A stretch of 64,000 bases of DNA. It comes from Oidiodendron maius Zn (lineage: Eukaryota; Ascomycota; Leotiomycetes; Myxotrichaceae). Every line of letters begins with the position of its first letter. Position 1 is the stretch's first letter. The position numbers and the translations under genes were made by a program. The notes beneath the pieces are model-generated. The model saw only the letters and a list, made by a program, of their open reading frames with translations, did not search any database and was not told the DNA's origin. Below, piece by piece: positions 54,737-64,000 of this stretch. The stretch covers positions 496,001-560,000 of the forward strand of contig KN832876.1 in the NCBI GenBank assembly GCA_000827325.1, read 5' to 3'.

Positions 54737-57169
54737 ATGGGCATTAATGGTACATCCCCAGAACCTCAATCTCTCGGGCCGCAACGCTGACCCGACCAGG
54801 TCTCTTACCTCTACTTAAGTCCATACATAAGCCATGTAACCTCAAAAAGTTCGAGGGCAAGACCATTGGGGTTGATGCCTATGGTTGGCTTCATCGCGGG
54901 ACGGTGGCATGTGCTATTGAGTTAGCAACGGGCCGACCAACCAAAAAGTATGTTCTACCCTATCCCTCGTCATGTTCGGATTCTGACCCTTCGCAGATTC
55001 GTAGATTTTGCTATGCACAGAGTCCGAATGCTGCAACATTTTGGTGTCACTCCATTTTTAATCTTTGATGGCGACTATCTGCCGAGCAAGGCCGCAACGG
55101 AAGTGGAGCGAGAGAAGAGACGGGAGAATAGTCGAAGAGCCGGGCTGGAACTTCTCAACGCGGGAAAGACTTCGCAAGCATACTTAGAGCTCCAGAAGGC
55201 TGTGGACGTTACCCCCGCCATGGCCCGCCAACTTATCGATGAATTGAGGAGGACGGGTGTGCAATATATTGTTGCTCCATACGAAGCCGACGCCCAGATG
55301 GTTTATCTGGAGAGGAAGGGTGTCATAGATGGGATCCTGTCCGAAGATTCAGATCTCTTAGTCTTTGGCGCCAAGTGTCTGTTGACAAAGCTGGACCAGT
55401 ATGGAAACTGTATCGAGATTAATAAGGCAGACTTTTGTGCGTGCAGGGAGATCAGCTTAACGGGATGGACGGATACTGAATTCCGGCGCATGGCAATTTT
55501 GAGTGGTTGCGATTATCTTGCGAGTATCAACAACATGGGGCTCAAGACGGCCTACCGGATGATCCGAAGGCATAAGACTATTGAGAAAATACTTCGTATG
55601 CTATCCTTTGACGGGAAATATCGCGTTCCGAAAGGCTATCTGGAAGATTTCAACCGAGCCGAACTCACCTTTCTCCACCAGCGTGTTTTCTGCCCAACCG
55701 CCCAACGTTTGGTCTTTCACACAGAACCAACCACTCCCATTGCTGCGGAACAGATGCCATTCATTGGCGCGTACGTCGAACCGGAGATCGCACGCGGAGT
55801 TGCAAGAGGAGACCTTAACCCCATGACGAAGCAACCAATTGTCACTGATCGACGTGATATCATGGTTTCTCCTGCAACCCCATGGACTGTGTCTAAGGTT
55901 AAATCTCAATGCCCATCTCCTGGCGACTCTAAGAAAGGCAAACCAATTGACACTTTTTTCAAGCCGAAGCGTGTTCCACTTGCTGAGCTCGATATAAACT
56001 GCTTCACTCCTTCCCCAACGCAGCAAGATGCTCTCCGCCGCAACTCTAGGGATTGGCTCACCACACCTGCTCCGCGTCCATATCTCAATCAAGCTAATGC
56101 CGAATCTCACCCAGCACCTCAGTCAGCCCCTGGGCCAATTCTAAACGCTAGACGCGCCCACATGTGTGCACCAACTATTTCGGAGCCTCGGCCTCCCAAA
56201 CGTGCTCGGCTTTGCGAAGAGGCGGATATTGATTCAGCCCTTCCAGGGCAAGCAGCTGTACTCGGCCGAAGCCGATTCTTTAACCAGGCGGCCGCTTCAA
56301 GTCCTACCATCAGCAAAAAGTCTAGAGGAAGACGTTCCAAGAAAGAAGATATTACTATCTTCTCAGACGACTCAGTTGAAGAGGCTCTACTAAGTCTGCC
56401 TGATTTTGATGGCTTTACTAACGAAACAATAAATCATGGCAAAGTTCCCGTTTTTGAAGAGAATGTCAAGGATGGAACTGGCTTGGAGAAAGATGCCGCG
56501 ACGTTTCCCGCCTGTACAACTACCGATAGGTTCGCAAGTTCCCAGATCAAGACTCCTGCTTTGACACCCTCTGTATCTGTTGCGGGTTCCGAAGAACAAC
56601 CTCCCACACCCAGCGAAGCTGCTGCCTCGACTATCACAGCCAGCATGCTCCGGGGGAAGTTCTCCTACGCGCCTGCTCAGACAACTCCTCCAAAGTCGGC
56701 TATTGACGTACATGGTCGGCCAGCCCAATCGTCCTCTGGAGCTCTAAAGCCATCAAAAATTCCTCTTGCCGTCAAATCCAATGATCTACCTCCCATCCCA
56801 CCAATTCTCTCTGGCGGATCCGGTTGGACCCCACTTCAACGCCTCGGTGTCACTGCAACCAACCGATCGAAGCTTCCCATGGCTCCTCTGAAGTCTAAGA
56901 CTGTCCCGAAGACTCACCTCATTCGTCGTTCGATGCTCGCTAAAAGAGAACTTCCGTTCCCAGAGGTTTCAAAAGACCCGATCGTTGTTGACCCAGCTGC
57001 AGTCCCCCTGCCATTTGCGGACGAGGTTGAGAACATGGCGCTTTCGATGCAGAAGGGCAGTGAGGATATGATCGTCCCTGGTAGTGAGAGCGAGGGAGAA
57101 GAGGGTGCTGGAGCAGACGAGGTGTTGCCTAGGACTGGGCTTGAAAGATTCGCGTACGCTGCTGCATAG
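54737..57169 (+). CDS. EXO1: Exonuclease 1 (5'-3' flap/exonuclease)
   Basis: Three exons: 54737-54749 (13 nt), 54800-54947 and 54997-57169, giving 777 residues. Splicing yields MGINGLLPLLKSIHKPCNLK at the N-terminus, with Gly2 at the active site. Metal-binding acids are visible in VDAYGWLHRG (Asp30), FDGDYLPSK, PYEADAQMVYL, LSEDSDLLVFG and SGCDYLASI. The helical arch region is rich in Arg/Lys (VEREKRRENSRRAG). The C-terminal half is disordered and Ser/Pro-rich, with a short FFKPKR-type motif near residue 345. EXO1 resects DNA ends and excises strands in mismatch repair. The first exon of 13 nt is needed for activity and is easily missed. Confidence 0.96.
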
Positions 57170-58013
57170 GGATGGCGGAGTATAGAAAAATCATGGTGGC
57201 GAATGGAGTTTAACCAGCCTTACTCTACGTTCATTATTTTGTGTGGGTTACGATGTCTCGTAGAGATGGATGTTGGGAGTTCGGAATTAGTAGACTGAAG
57301 ATGGCGTTTACTTTTATATTGATTTGCTCGCTCTGCTGCTTCAAGGTCTGGCCCTTGCATCAACTACCCTCTCTTCAGGGCATCTGAAGCGGTGCGGGGA
57401 ACATGACCTTGATGAAACTGTCACTACTAGGGAATGCTACGACTTAATAAATTACATTGAACTCTCTCGGGATGGACTTGTAAGTTCACGTGGGGTGACA
57501 CAGTTTTTAAAACATAATTCTCGCTATGAATTGCTATTTCGTTCCTATGCACCTGCTTCTATTCTGACTTCACGAAAAGACATCATTCCACCAAATCCAT
57601 TCTAGGTCTACCGTCCCACCATGATCATTACTGAGGGGTTCTAGCCTTAATCGTTGCGTTGATAAAATATGCTAAGTCGTTGAGTGAGGTAATCCTACGC
57701 CTGTTCCGAAGGAGTATACCTAGTTATTTGTCGCTAATGATGGAGGGAGATCCGAGGACGGCTTGACTCGAGGTGCGCCAGATTATGCAAGATGTGAAGA
57801 GACTCTAACACGTGAAAGGCATATTCTTGATAACTGCTCCGACAATATGCTCATAGAGGGAAGCGGCCATTGGTTGGCGCGTTGAGATCGATATTGAATT
57901 CCCACTCTCCTGTACAATGAAGACTGATCAGTCACACATCTCAATAGAAATGCAATGAAGTGCGAAGTCGGGGTGCGGAACAAGGAACATATCGTGTAGA
58001 GATCGAGTAGAGA
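57170..58013. other. Convergent intergenic region
   Basis: About 840 bp. An ATG at 57301 opens a hydrophobic signal-like start (MAFTFILICSLCC), but no splice joins it in frame to the longer open frame at 57324-57605. No gene is called. Confidence 0.45.
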
Positions 58014-59644
58014 TCAAAAACTGATAGACCAGGACCACACACCATTTGCCAAATTGTCTGCTGTATCTTGAAGTAGGATAACTCGACGCTTGTTGCAGTA
58101 CGATGTCTTGTCCATTATCTCCACCTTTAACTTTGTGTCCGCAAGTTCAGTGACCGGCTTCTCAAACATCTCCGATAGAGCTTCGACGGCCAATTCGAGA
58201 TCCTTCTGATTATCCTCAAACATGGCTGTAAGGTTGTTTCGGGCGAGATAAAAGGCGAACGCATAGGTCCATTTCAGGGTCTGTCTGCATGTCTGGAGAG
58301 CCTGCGAAGCAGAGTTGAGATACTGGACTTCAATCCATGACATACCAGATGCCGTTTGGAGTTGGATCATCTTCTTCTCCGTCTTCTGATAAATATCCTT
58401 GTCGAGCTTCGCAGACTGTTCGTGGTTGGCGTAGCGGTTATAATAGTGAAGATATCTCTCGAGGGAAACACGAGATTTTGCCTGTGCATCGCGAGCGTCT
58501 GACCCGCTCTTCTCTTCGAATCTGTTGCAGTTGTACCAACTGGTGCCGTGCTCGGACCACAAACCCATGCACATCCAGCAAAACTCATGCTTACATTTCC
58601 TGCAAGTCATGTGGTTGCACCCTCCATTCTTCTCTATCGTCGAGTTACATTTTGGGCATTCCTTCGTATTAGCGGCGATCCAGTTAGCCGTTTCGGAGTC
58701 ATCTGCGCACTTCTTTAGCCACTTCTTGACTAGATCACAAGGTGCAGGCTGGTGATCTGCTAAGATACAGCCAAAGCAAAATCGATGTTTGCAGTCACAG
58801 GTAACTGTCGGGACAACCTTGTCGAGGTCCTTCCTCCTAACACCACACTCAATAGCGTTCTCACAGTCAGGAGCCGGGCACCACTTCAAATACTCCTTGT
58901 CTTCAACGTATGTTCTCGTTAGAAGGTCATGGTATCGTTGTTGAAGGTCCGATGTGACCAAAACATCTAATGATCTGCTGTCGATAATTCGGTTGCATCC
59001 ATCTTGAGGGCACTGAATACGAGCAGCTTCTCCCTCCTCCTTGATCTTCTGGTTCAAATACTGTCTATAGCAGTTGACGCAATATCGATGACCGCACTTT
59101 ATCGCAAATGACTCTAGCCCAGCCTCATCTTCACAACAGATGTCGCAGGTGAAACCAGGTATAACTTCGAGCTTGGGTGGCCCACTCGTGCTTGGACCCA
59201 GTCCAGCACTCTCAAGGACTTTTTTCGGGCGATCCATGTAGTCTTCTATAAGTCGTTCCTTGTTCCAACGAAAGTGTCGTAATAGGATAGCGGCATCTTC
59301 TTTCCGGATATCGAGAATCATGTTGACCTCGTTGATAAGTTCGTCCTGTTGTGCTTGGATATCGCCCGGATGGTAAACCTTGAAGTTGATATCGAACGAC
59401 CTCTTCTTCTTTTGTACGGTTCCCTTCTGCGAGACGTCTGGATCGGGTTCTGGTTCGTCGAAGCCGAAGTCTGTGTCGTTTGGTGACTCTGTCAGCAAGG
59501 CTGTTGGCTGTAAGAAGGAAGGGGTGGGAGGAGGATGCGAGCGAGGATCATACCATCTGCAGAGCCCTCATCATCACTCTCGTCTTGCAAGACGTTATCT
59601 TCCTCGCTGGACAAGCCAGACATGAAGTCGTCTTCGGAATCCAT
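58014..59644 (-). CDS. RBR E3 ubiquitin ligase, Ariadne-1 type
   Basis: Two exons, 59554-59644 and 58014-59500, give 525 residues. The acidic start MDSEDDFMSGLSSEEDN is typical of Ariadne proteins. A UBA-like segment follows (AAILLRHFRWNKERLIEDYM). RING1 begins CDICCEDEAGLESFAIKCGH, the IBR carries CDCKHRFCFGC, and RING2 is CPKCNSTIEKNGGCNHMTC, whose last Cys is the ubiquitin-accepting residue. The C-terminal Ariadne domain (YYNRYANHEQSAKLDKDIY) autoinhibits. It transfers ubiquitin and, in animals, works with neddylated cullins. The acceptor CCAACAG at 59501 was chosen because the nearer TTACAG breaks the frame. Confidence 0.94.
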
Positions 59645-60492
59645 ACCTGGGCTGGCTGTGGTGAGTGGCGTTGGCGGAGCTGCCTCTGCTGCTGCTGAGG
59701 CGGCGATCCTCTTGCTGGATCTTTTTGTGTTGTTGATAGAGGAATCTACCGCCTCAGCCGCCTTTCTCTTCTTCGGTTGGGAAGAAATGGTGTCGGTTGT
59801 TGGGGAGGTAGTGCTTGAACTCGTCAGGGGACGAGATCTGGGCACATAGACAAGGCTGGATATGTGACCCGTGGTGCAGGGGGGTGACTCGGAGCCTGAT
59901 GATGGCTGGTTAGAAAGGACGAGGACACTAGTGCGAACTCTCACGTAGCCTCGCAATGGTGGTGGGAGAAGGGGGAAGGGCAAGCGGAAGGTGAGGTTGA
60001 GGCAAGTGACGAGGGTGGAGTTGTCGAGCGAAACCGCGTTACGGATCAAGGCAGTGGTAGTAATCCCATCCAACGGCGCACGATAGGCTTTATCCGACGC
60101 AGTATTCGTCAACTCGTCACGTGATTGCCACCCAGGAACGGACTCGATCAGTAAGGTACCTGGTTTCTATCTGGAGATTCACGGAGCTGCACAGTCTGGG
60201 GACTTTATCAAGGCAACTTATTCATTACAAGACTGTTGTGACTCCGGCCCGAAGTTCTCTGCCTTTTGAGCCATGGAGCTCAACACGCCCGAGGGGAATG
60301 GAAGAAGAGTCACGTGTATTTACGTCCTCTGGTCCATGGGTATTTAGGCAGAGGGAGGAAGGGATTAGGCACAGTATTAGATAGGTAGTACTGTTTAAGG
60401 TCTGTCTAAGGACGTGATAGGCATAAAAGAAATCCCAGCACCGTGCCTTTATTGGATCCCTCAATCTTGGCCGTTCTCGGGCACCGTCATTC
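59645..60492. other. Intergenic with in-frame open extension upstream of the RBR gene
   Basis: The RBR frame remains open upstream to about 60112 but without an ATG; it encodes a Ser/Thr/Lys-rich stretch (PKKRKAAEAVDSS). It is probably a 5' leader. No separate gene is recognised up to the peroxiredoxin gene's stop. Confidence 0.4.
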
Positions 60493-61314
60493 CTAACCAA
60501 GTACTTTCTCGGCAGCGGAGACTTCCAGGAATCAGCATCATTGCCTGCGATGTTCGGGTCGGGATTTGAAATACCATTAAGACCTGTATTATCAGGTTCT
60601 ACGTGCATAGCCGTCACTTTACCGTCCTCTAGTTCCAGAGCATAACGCTTGCTTCGGGGGCCGCCAAAGATCGCGGAGCCATCGAAGGCCAAGTCAAGAG
60701 CTTCGGTGAACTGGGCTGTCGGATCTCCGAGGAATCTGATCTACGAGGATATGAGAATTGGGCCGATAGGATGAATAGACAGTGCCGAGGAGATGAGGAG
60801 GCTGAGAAAGGCCGAGAGAGCTTACCCCTGAAACACCTTTCGGGTCCAACGACTCCGCCCATGCTTTTGTGCTATAAAGAATCAGAAATGGAAGGGAAAG
60901 TCATTGCACACAGAACTTACACAAACGGGTCATTGACGGCAATAACGAACACTTTTCCAGCATCCTTCAGCTTCTTGGAATTGATATAGCCCGGAACGTG
61001 GGAATTGGAGCATGACGGACCTTGCAGACGTCGGTCAGGGCAGTGTTATCGAAAAGGAGGCAAAATACCTCATTCATGAATCAATTCATCATGGATAACT
61101 TACTGAAAGCCGCGGGAACCCCAATGAGTAGAGCTTTACCAGTTGAGAGCTCGCCCACATCAACCTTATTACCGGGCGAGTTCTCGACGAGTACACCATC
61201 TAGCTGGGGAAGCTTGTCTCCAACCTTAATGAGGGCGCGAGAGGAGCAGTGGAACGAACGGATAGGACGCGCCCCCGCGAGAGCAAATCGACGAACTGCA
61301 GCTGTAGATGCCAT
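60493..61314 (-). CDS. Peroxiredoxin 5-type (PRX5/AHP1), mitochondrial
   Basis: Five exons: 61104-61314, 60921-61020, 60826-60871, 60575-60740 and 60493-60521, giving 183 residues. The presequence is MASTAAVRRFALAGARPIRS. The domain starts IKVGDKLPQLDGVLVENSPG, and the peroxidatic Cys lies in AAFSPSCSNSHVPGY across intron 1. FVIAVNDPFV-TKAWAESLDP spans intron 2 and IRFLGDPTAQFTEALDLAFD follows. The end NTGLN-VSAAEKVLG needs the 29-nt last exon. It reduces H2O2 and alkyl hydroperoxides using a thiol donor. Pro-x-Ser-Cys replaces the common Pro-T-Cys arrangement. Minor splice uncertainty only at the last acceptor (GGAAG). Confidence 0.94.
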
Positions 61315-61817
61315 TTTGCGTCAATTGATGGGATTTCTTGAAGAGACGTGGTCAAGCGTTTGCGGTAGGAGTATCAATATTTCCTGGAAAATATTAAACC
61401 CGATCCGAGTCATTCGATCACCATGACCTGTCAACTTCCCAGGAATTCTCCGGTAGAGCATCGATAGTCGCAATGCACGCTGCATTGTCTACTAACTTGA
61501 TATAGACCAGCACCAATAACCCTATTCAGAACATCGTCAGTGGCATGGCCTGAACCGTTCGTAATTGCTTCCTCCGATTGGAGCGCATCTGAGTTTCCCC
61601 CACCGAGTCAAGTGCGGGCGGAGGCGATCATCTCAATCTTCCATGGCCGTGGTTCTCACGGACGAACTACAGTGGTAGAATCGGTGGGGTGTCAGCTTCA
61701 TCATGTTCTCTTTGCGGGGTATCCCAGATATTTTTCCGTTGCTGCGTGAGTGATATGAAGTTATAAAATGCCCACTTCCCCTCGGCCAATTTCACTTCCA
61801 CCACCGGATTCGTAAAG
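61315..61817. promoter_or_regulatory. Divergent promoter PRX5/GH93
   Basis: 503 bp between the two start codons; no motif singled out. Confidence 0.4.
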
Positions 61818-62972
61818 ATGCGTCTCGAGCTCATAGCCATATCATCGCTCCTCTTTGAGGTAGCATTTGCTACCCCGATAGCTAACCTGCCCTTTTCAAC
61901 ATTCAGCGATGTTACCGTCTTTGTCCCTCCGGCCAATTATACGGATCCGCGGGTGCTCTATGCGAGGACTGTCGAGCTGGAAGAAGGGGTTCTTCTTGCT
62001 ACTTGGGAAAATTACAGCCCCGAGCCACCCGTTGTATACTTCCCCATCTTCAAGAGCATTGATGGAGGGGAGACATGGAATGAGATCTCCAAAGTGACAG
62101 ACCAGGTCAATAACTGGGGACTGAGATATCAGCCATTCCTATACGAGCTTCCCGCACCCTTTGGACGGTATGCTGCAGGCACACTACTTTTAGCTGGGAA
62201 CAGTATACCAACTGATCTGAACTACACTCAAATCGATGTCTATGCAAGCGAAGACAAGGGATATACATGGCACTTCGTCTCCCGTGTTGCATCAGGCGGT
62301 GCAGCGATCCCAGACAATGGTATTCCGGCGATTTGGGAGCCTTTTATCCTTCTGTACGACGCCCAAATTGTGGTATTTTACTCAGATCAACGGGATCCTC
62401 TTCATGGCCAAAAGCTCGTCCACCAGGTTTCAAAAGACCTGCTCCACTGGGAGCCACCAGTTGACGATGTGGCATATCCAACTTACACGGATCGGCCTGG
62501 TATGACAACAGTCACGCACCTACCTAATGGAAAGTATATGATGACCTATGAATATGGTGGTGGGCCACACAATTCTGGCACTGATTACGAATTCCCTGTG
62601 TACTACCGCATCAGTGAGAGCCCGTTGGAGTTCACCAGCGCCGTGGGTTACGCACTCGTTGCCAATGATGGCACGCAGCCCACCTCATCGCCATACATTA
62701 CGTGGGCCCCGATTGGGGGACCAAATGGCACCATTGTCGTCAGCTCCGGCAGCTATAGCCAGATCTTCACAAACCAGAAGCTGGGCGCGACGGACGCATG
62801 GGAGATAATCCCGACCCCTGAAGGGATTTCCTACACACGCAACCTGAGGGTGTTCAAACACATCCCCCAGCACCTGTTGATAATGGGTGCGGGGGTTCTC
62901 CCCCCAAGCACCACAAACACCGTGACAGTGAGCGTGATTGATCTGGAGAAAAGCTTGCTCGCGGCCGGCTGA
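61818..62972 (+). CDS. Secreted GH93 exo-arabinanase-like enzyme
   Basis: A single exon of 384 residues. The signal peptide is residues 1-18 (MRLELIAISSLLFEVAFA). The mature chain is a sialidase-like propeller: FVPPANYTDPRVLYARTVEL, LLATWENYSPEPPVVYFPIF, an Asp-box-like SIDGGETWNE and another SEDKGYTWHF, IPAIWEPFILLYDAQIVVFY, SDQRDPLHGQKLVHQ and RPGMTTVTHLPNGKYMMTYE. These blocks fit fungal GH93 exo-1,5-alpha-L-arabinanases, which release arabinobiose from pectic arabinan. A wider BNR-repeat enzyme with other specificity is possible. It is likely a plant-cell-wall-degrading secreted protein. Confidence 0.85.
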   Translation: MRLELIAISSLLFEVAFATPIANLPFSTFSDVTVFVPPANYTDPRVLYARTVELEEGVLLATWENYSPEPPVVYFPIFKSIDGGETWNEISKVTDQVNNWGLRYQPFLYELPAPFGRYAAGTLLLAGNSIPTDLNYTQIDVYASEDKGYTWHFVSRVASGGAAIPDNGIPAIWEPFILLYDAQIVVFYSDQRDPLHGQKLVHQVSKDLLHWEPPVDDVAYPTYTDRPGMTTVTHLPNGKYMMTYEYGGGPHNSGTDYEFPVYYRISESPLEFTSAVGYALVANDGTQPTSSPYITWAPIGGPNGTIVVSSGSYSQIFTNQKLGATDAWEIIPTPEGISYTRNLRVFKHIPQHLLIMGAGVLPPSTTNTVTVSVIDLEKSLLAAG

Positions 62973-63675
62973 GTAAGGAGAGGCGTCTGTGGATGCGAAG
63001 GATATAAGTAAAGACGGAATGCCGGGCAGGATGCGTGATCACCTGCCGTGTATTTACTTGTGAATGATAAGATGTTACTGTACCAGTCCCAAGATAATGG
63101 AAATTGTTCCGGGTCGGATTTACATAATCCCGCTCCCGGCATTCTAGAACACCAATCAGCGTAAGCGAGCCCCTATCCCGTTGCTAGTCCACCCGCCACC
63201 CGCCACCCGTTGTCTAGTGAACGGACGGGTAAACAACTCGACACGAGGCAAACGTAGGAAAATCCGGAGGGCTGGTGAATAACGTAGCCATACCAACCAC
63301 CGAATTCTCACCCCAAATATACTGAGCAGCTGCAGCTCCTTCGTGCTGGTGGAAGGATTCTACATCTACACACTGCGAGCATTCTGTCAATTTATCCCAC
63401 CCTTTATTGTCTCGTGGAGAAGTTTATCTGACCTTCTAGTGTGTCTCCGAGAAGTAGTGCACGCATATCGTCCCGATCGACACCGCTCATCCGCCCACAT
63501 ATCCATATTCCAAGACTCGAGCCGCATTCCTCAATACACCTCCCCTATCATTTACTCGATTGGCTCCCTCCATCAATTTGAAGCATTCCACAGCAGCGGC
63601 TCCATCGTCCATCTGGGCGGGAGTTGCCTGATCTCATCCCATTTCAAGGGAGTGCCATAGGAGGAGGTTGTCACA
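62973..63675. other. Intergenic region
   Basis: About 700 bp between two plus-strand genes. Short CCACCCGCCACCCG repeats lie near 63188-63207. No gene seen; it includes the promoter of the next gene. Confidence 0.45.
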
Positions 63676-64000
63676 ATGGCACCACAAAGGTTCGAAATAG
63701 GGTGGATGCGTATGTCAAGCTCCTCGCCAATATTCTAAGTATTTTCGCTGACATTCTCTTCACAGGGGTGATCCCGTTTCTTGGGTACCATCATGCGCTC
63801 ATGTTATTGATTGCTATTGCTATCATTTTGCTCTGTAAGCTAATCCTGACCCTCGACTCGACATGCATCACTGACCCTTGGCAGCCTTGTTATTAGCAGG
63901 CTGCTCATCTTCTTCGCCCGGTGTATACAACATATTCCTTATATCCCTCTACTATCAACAATATACCCCAGTACCATCGACAGCCCAGACAGATTTCAAT
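63676..64000 (+). CDS. SUR7/PalI-family membrane protein, 3' partial
   Basis: Exons 63676-63709, 63766-63834 and 63885 to beyond the window end. The joined product begins MAPQRFEIGWMRGVIPFLGY, then one membrane span (ALMLLIAIAIILLSLLLAG), then CSSSSPGVYNIFLISLYYQQ. The pattern of a first span followed by G-C-S-S-S-S-P-G and N-I-(F/Y)-L-x-S/V-L is typical of fungal SUR7/PalI-type four-span proteins at the plasma membrane (eisosome or pH-response). Splice phases agree (1, then 1) and the last exon is open for all 116 bases seen. Whether it is SUR7- or PalI-like needs the missing part. Confidence 0.62.

Noticed and set aside
57301-57605. Possible small secreted protein
   Set aside because: The signal-like start at 57301 and the longer frame at 57324 are in different phases, and the only candidate intron is 33 nt and out of phase.

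Overview
The window is chromosomal DNA of a filamentous ascomycete (Pezizomycotina). The genes are short and intron-poor. Introns run about 45-75 nt with GTAAGT/GTATGT donors, CTAAC/CTGAC branch sites and YAG acceptors. Several families are typical of these fungi: an Inp1 fragment, fused ubiquitin-S27a, a ChiB-type chitinase, a 2EXR protein, a SUR7/PalI-type protein and a GH93 enzyme. Leotiomycetes or a neighbouring class is my guess from gene content only. I rebuilt exon structures by hand from splice sites, reading phase and family conservation. All multi-exon totals come out as whole codons.

Layout: 0-9 kb holds the 3' part of INP1, the divergent ribosomal pair RPS31 (ubiquitin-S27a)/RPS26, and the divergent pair FMP25-like/COG3. 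9-18.3 kb holds a CCCH-FG nucleoporin, an unnamed LRR-like protein, a mitochondrial J-protein, a tRNA-derived insertion with target-site duplication, an 80-residue micro-exon gene (MRX7-like) and a tyrosine phosphatase. 18.7-32.5 kb holds SMC4 diverging from an ELYS-domain gene, an MFS transporter, AIM24 diverging from the mitochondrial ABC exporter ATM1, and a small unknown. 33-42.6 kb holds a large GH47 mannosidase, CCT6 diverging from a prenylcysteine-lyase-type oxidase, and a ChiB-type chitinase.

The stretch from about 42.8 to 49 kb is the accessory, decayed part. It contains AT-rich DNA, a GC-rich patch carrying fragments of a DUF3435-like recombinase and a homocysteine methyltransferase, a stand-alone RNase H gene, a frameshifted Gfd2/YDR514C-like nuclease, and a short array of tRNA B-box-like motifs.

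From 49 kb the gene-dense pattern returns: SCOT (mitochondrial CoA transferase), a 2EXR protein, MAM33/p32, TMA16 diverging from EXO1, an Ariadne-type RBR ubiquitin ligase, a peroxiredoxin 5 diverging from a secreted GH93 exo-arabinanase-like enzyme, and the start of a SUR7/PalI-type membrane protein cut by the window end.

Mitochondrial genes are frequent (FMP25-like, J-protein, MRX7-like, AIM24, ATM1, SCOT, MAM33, PRX5). At least nine neighbouring pairs are divergent and share an intergenic promoter. No complete transposon or gene cluster for secondary metabolism is seen. The least explained observations are the split tRNA-like insertion at 14.2-14.5 kb and the 43-49 kb island.
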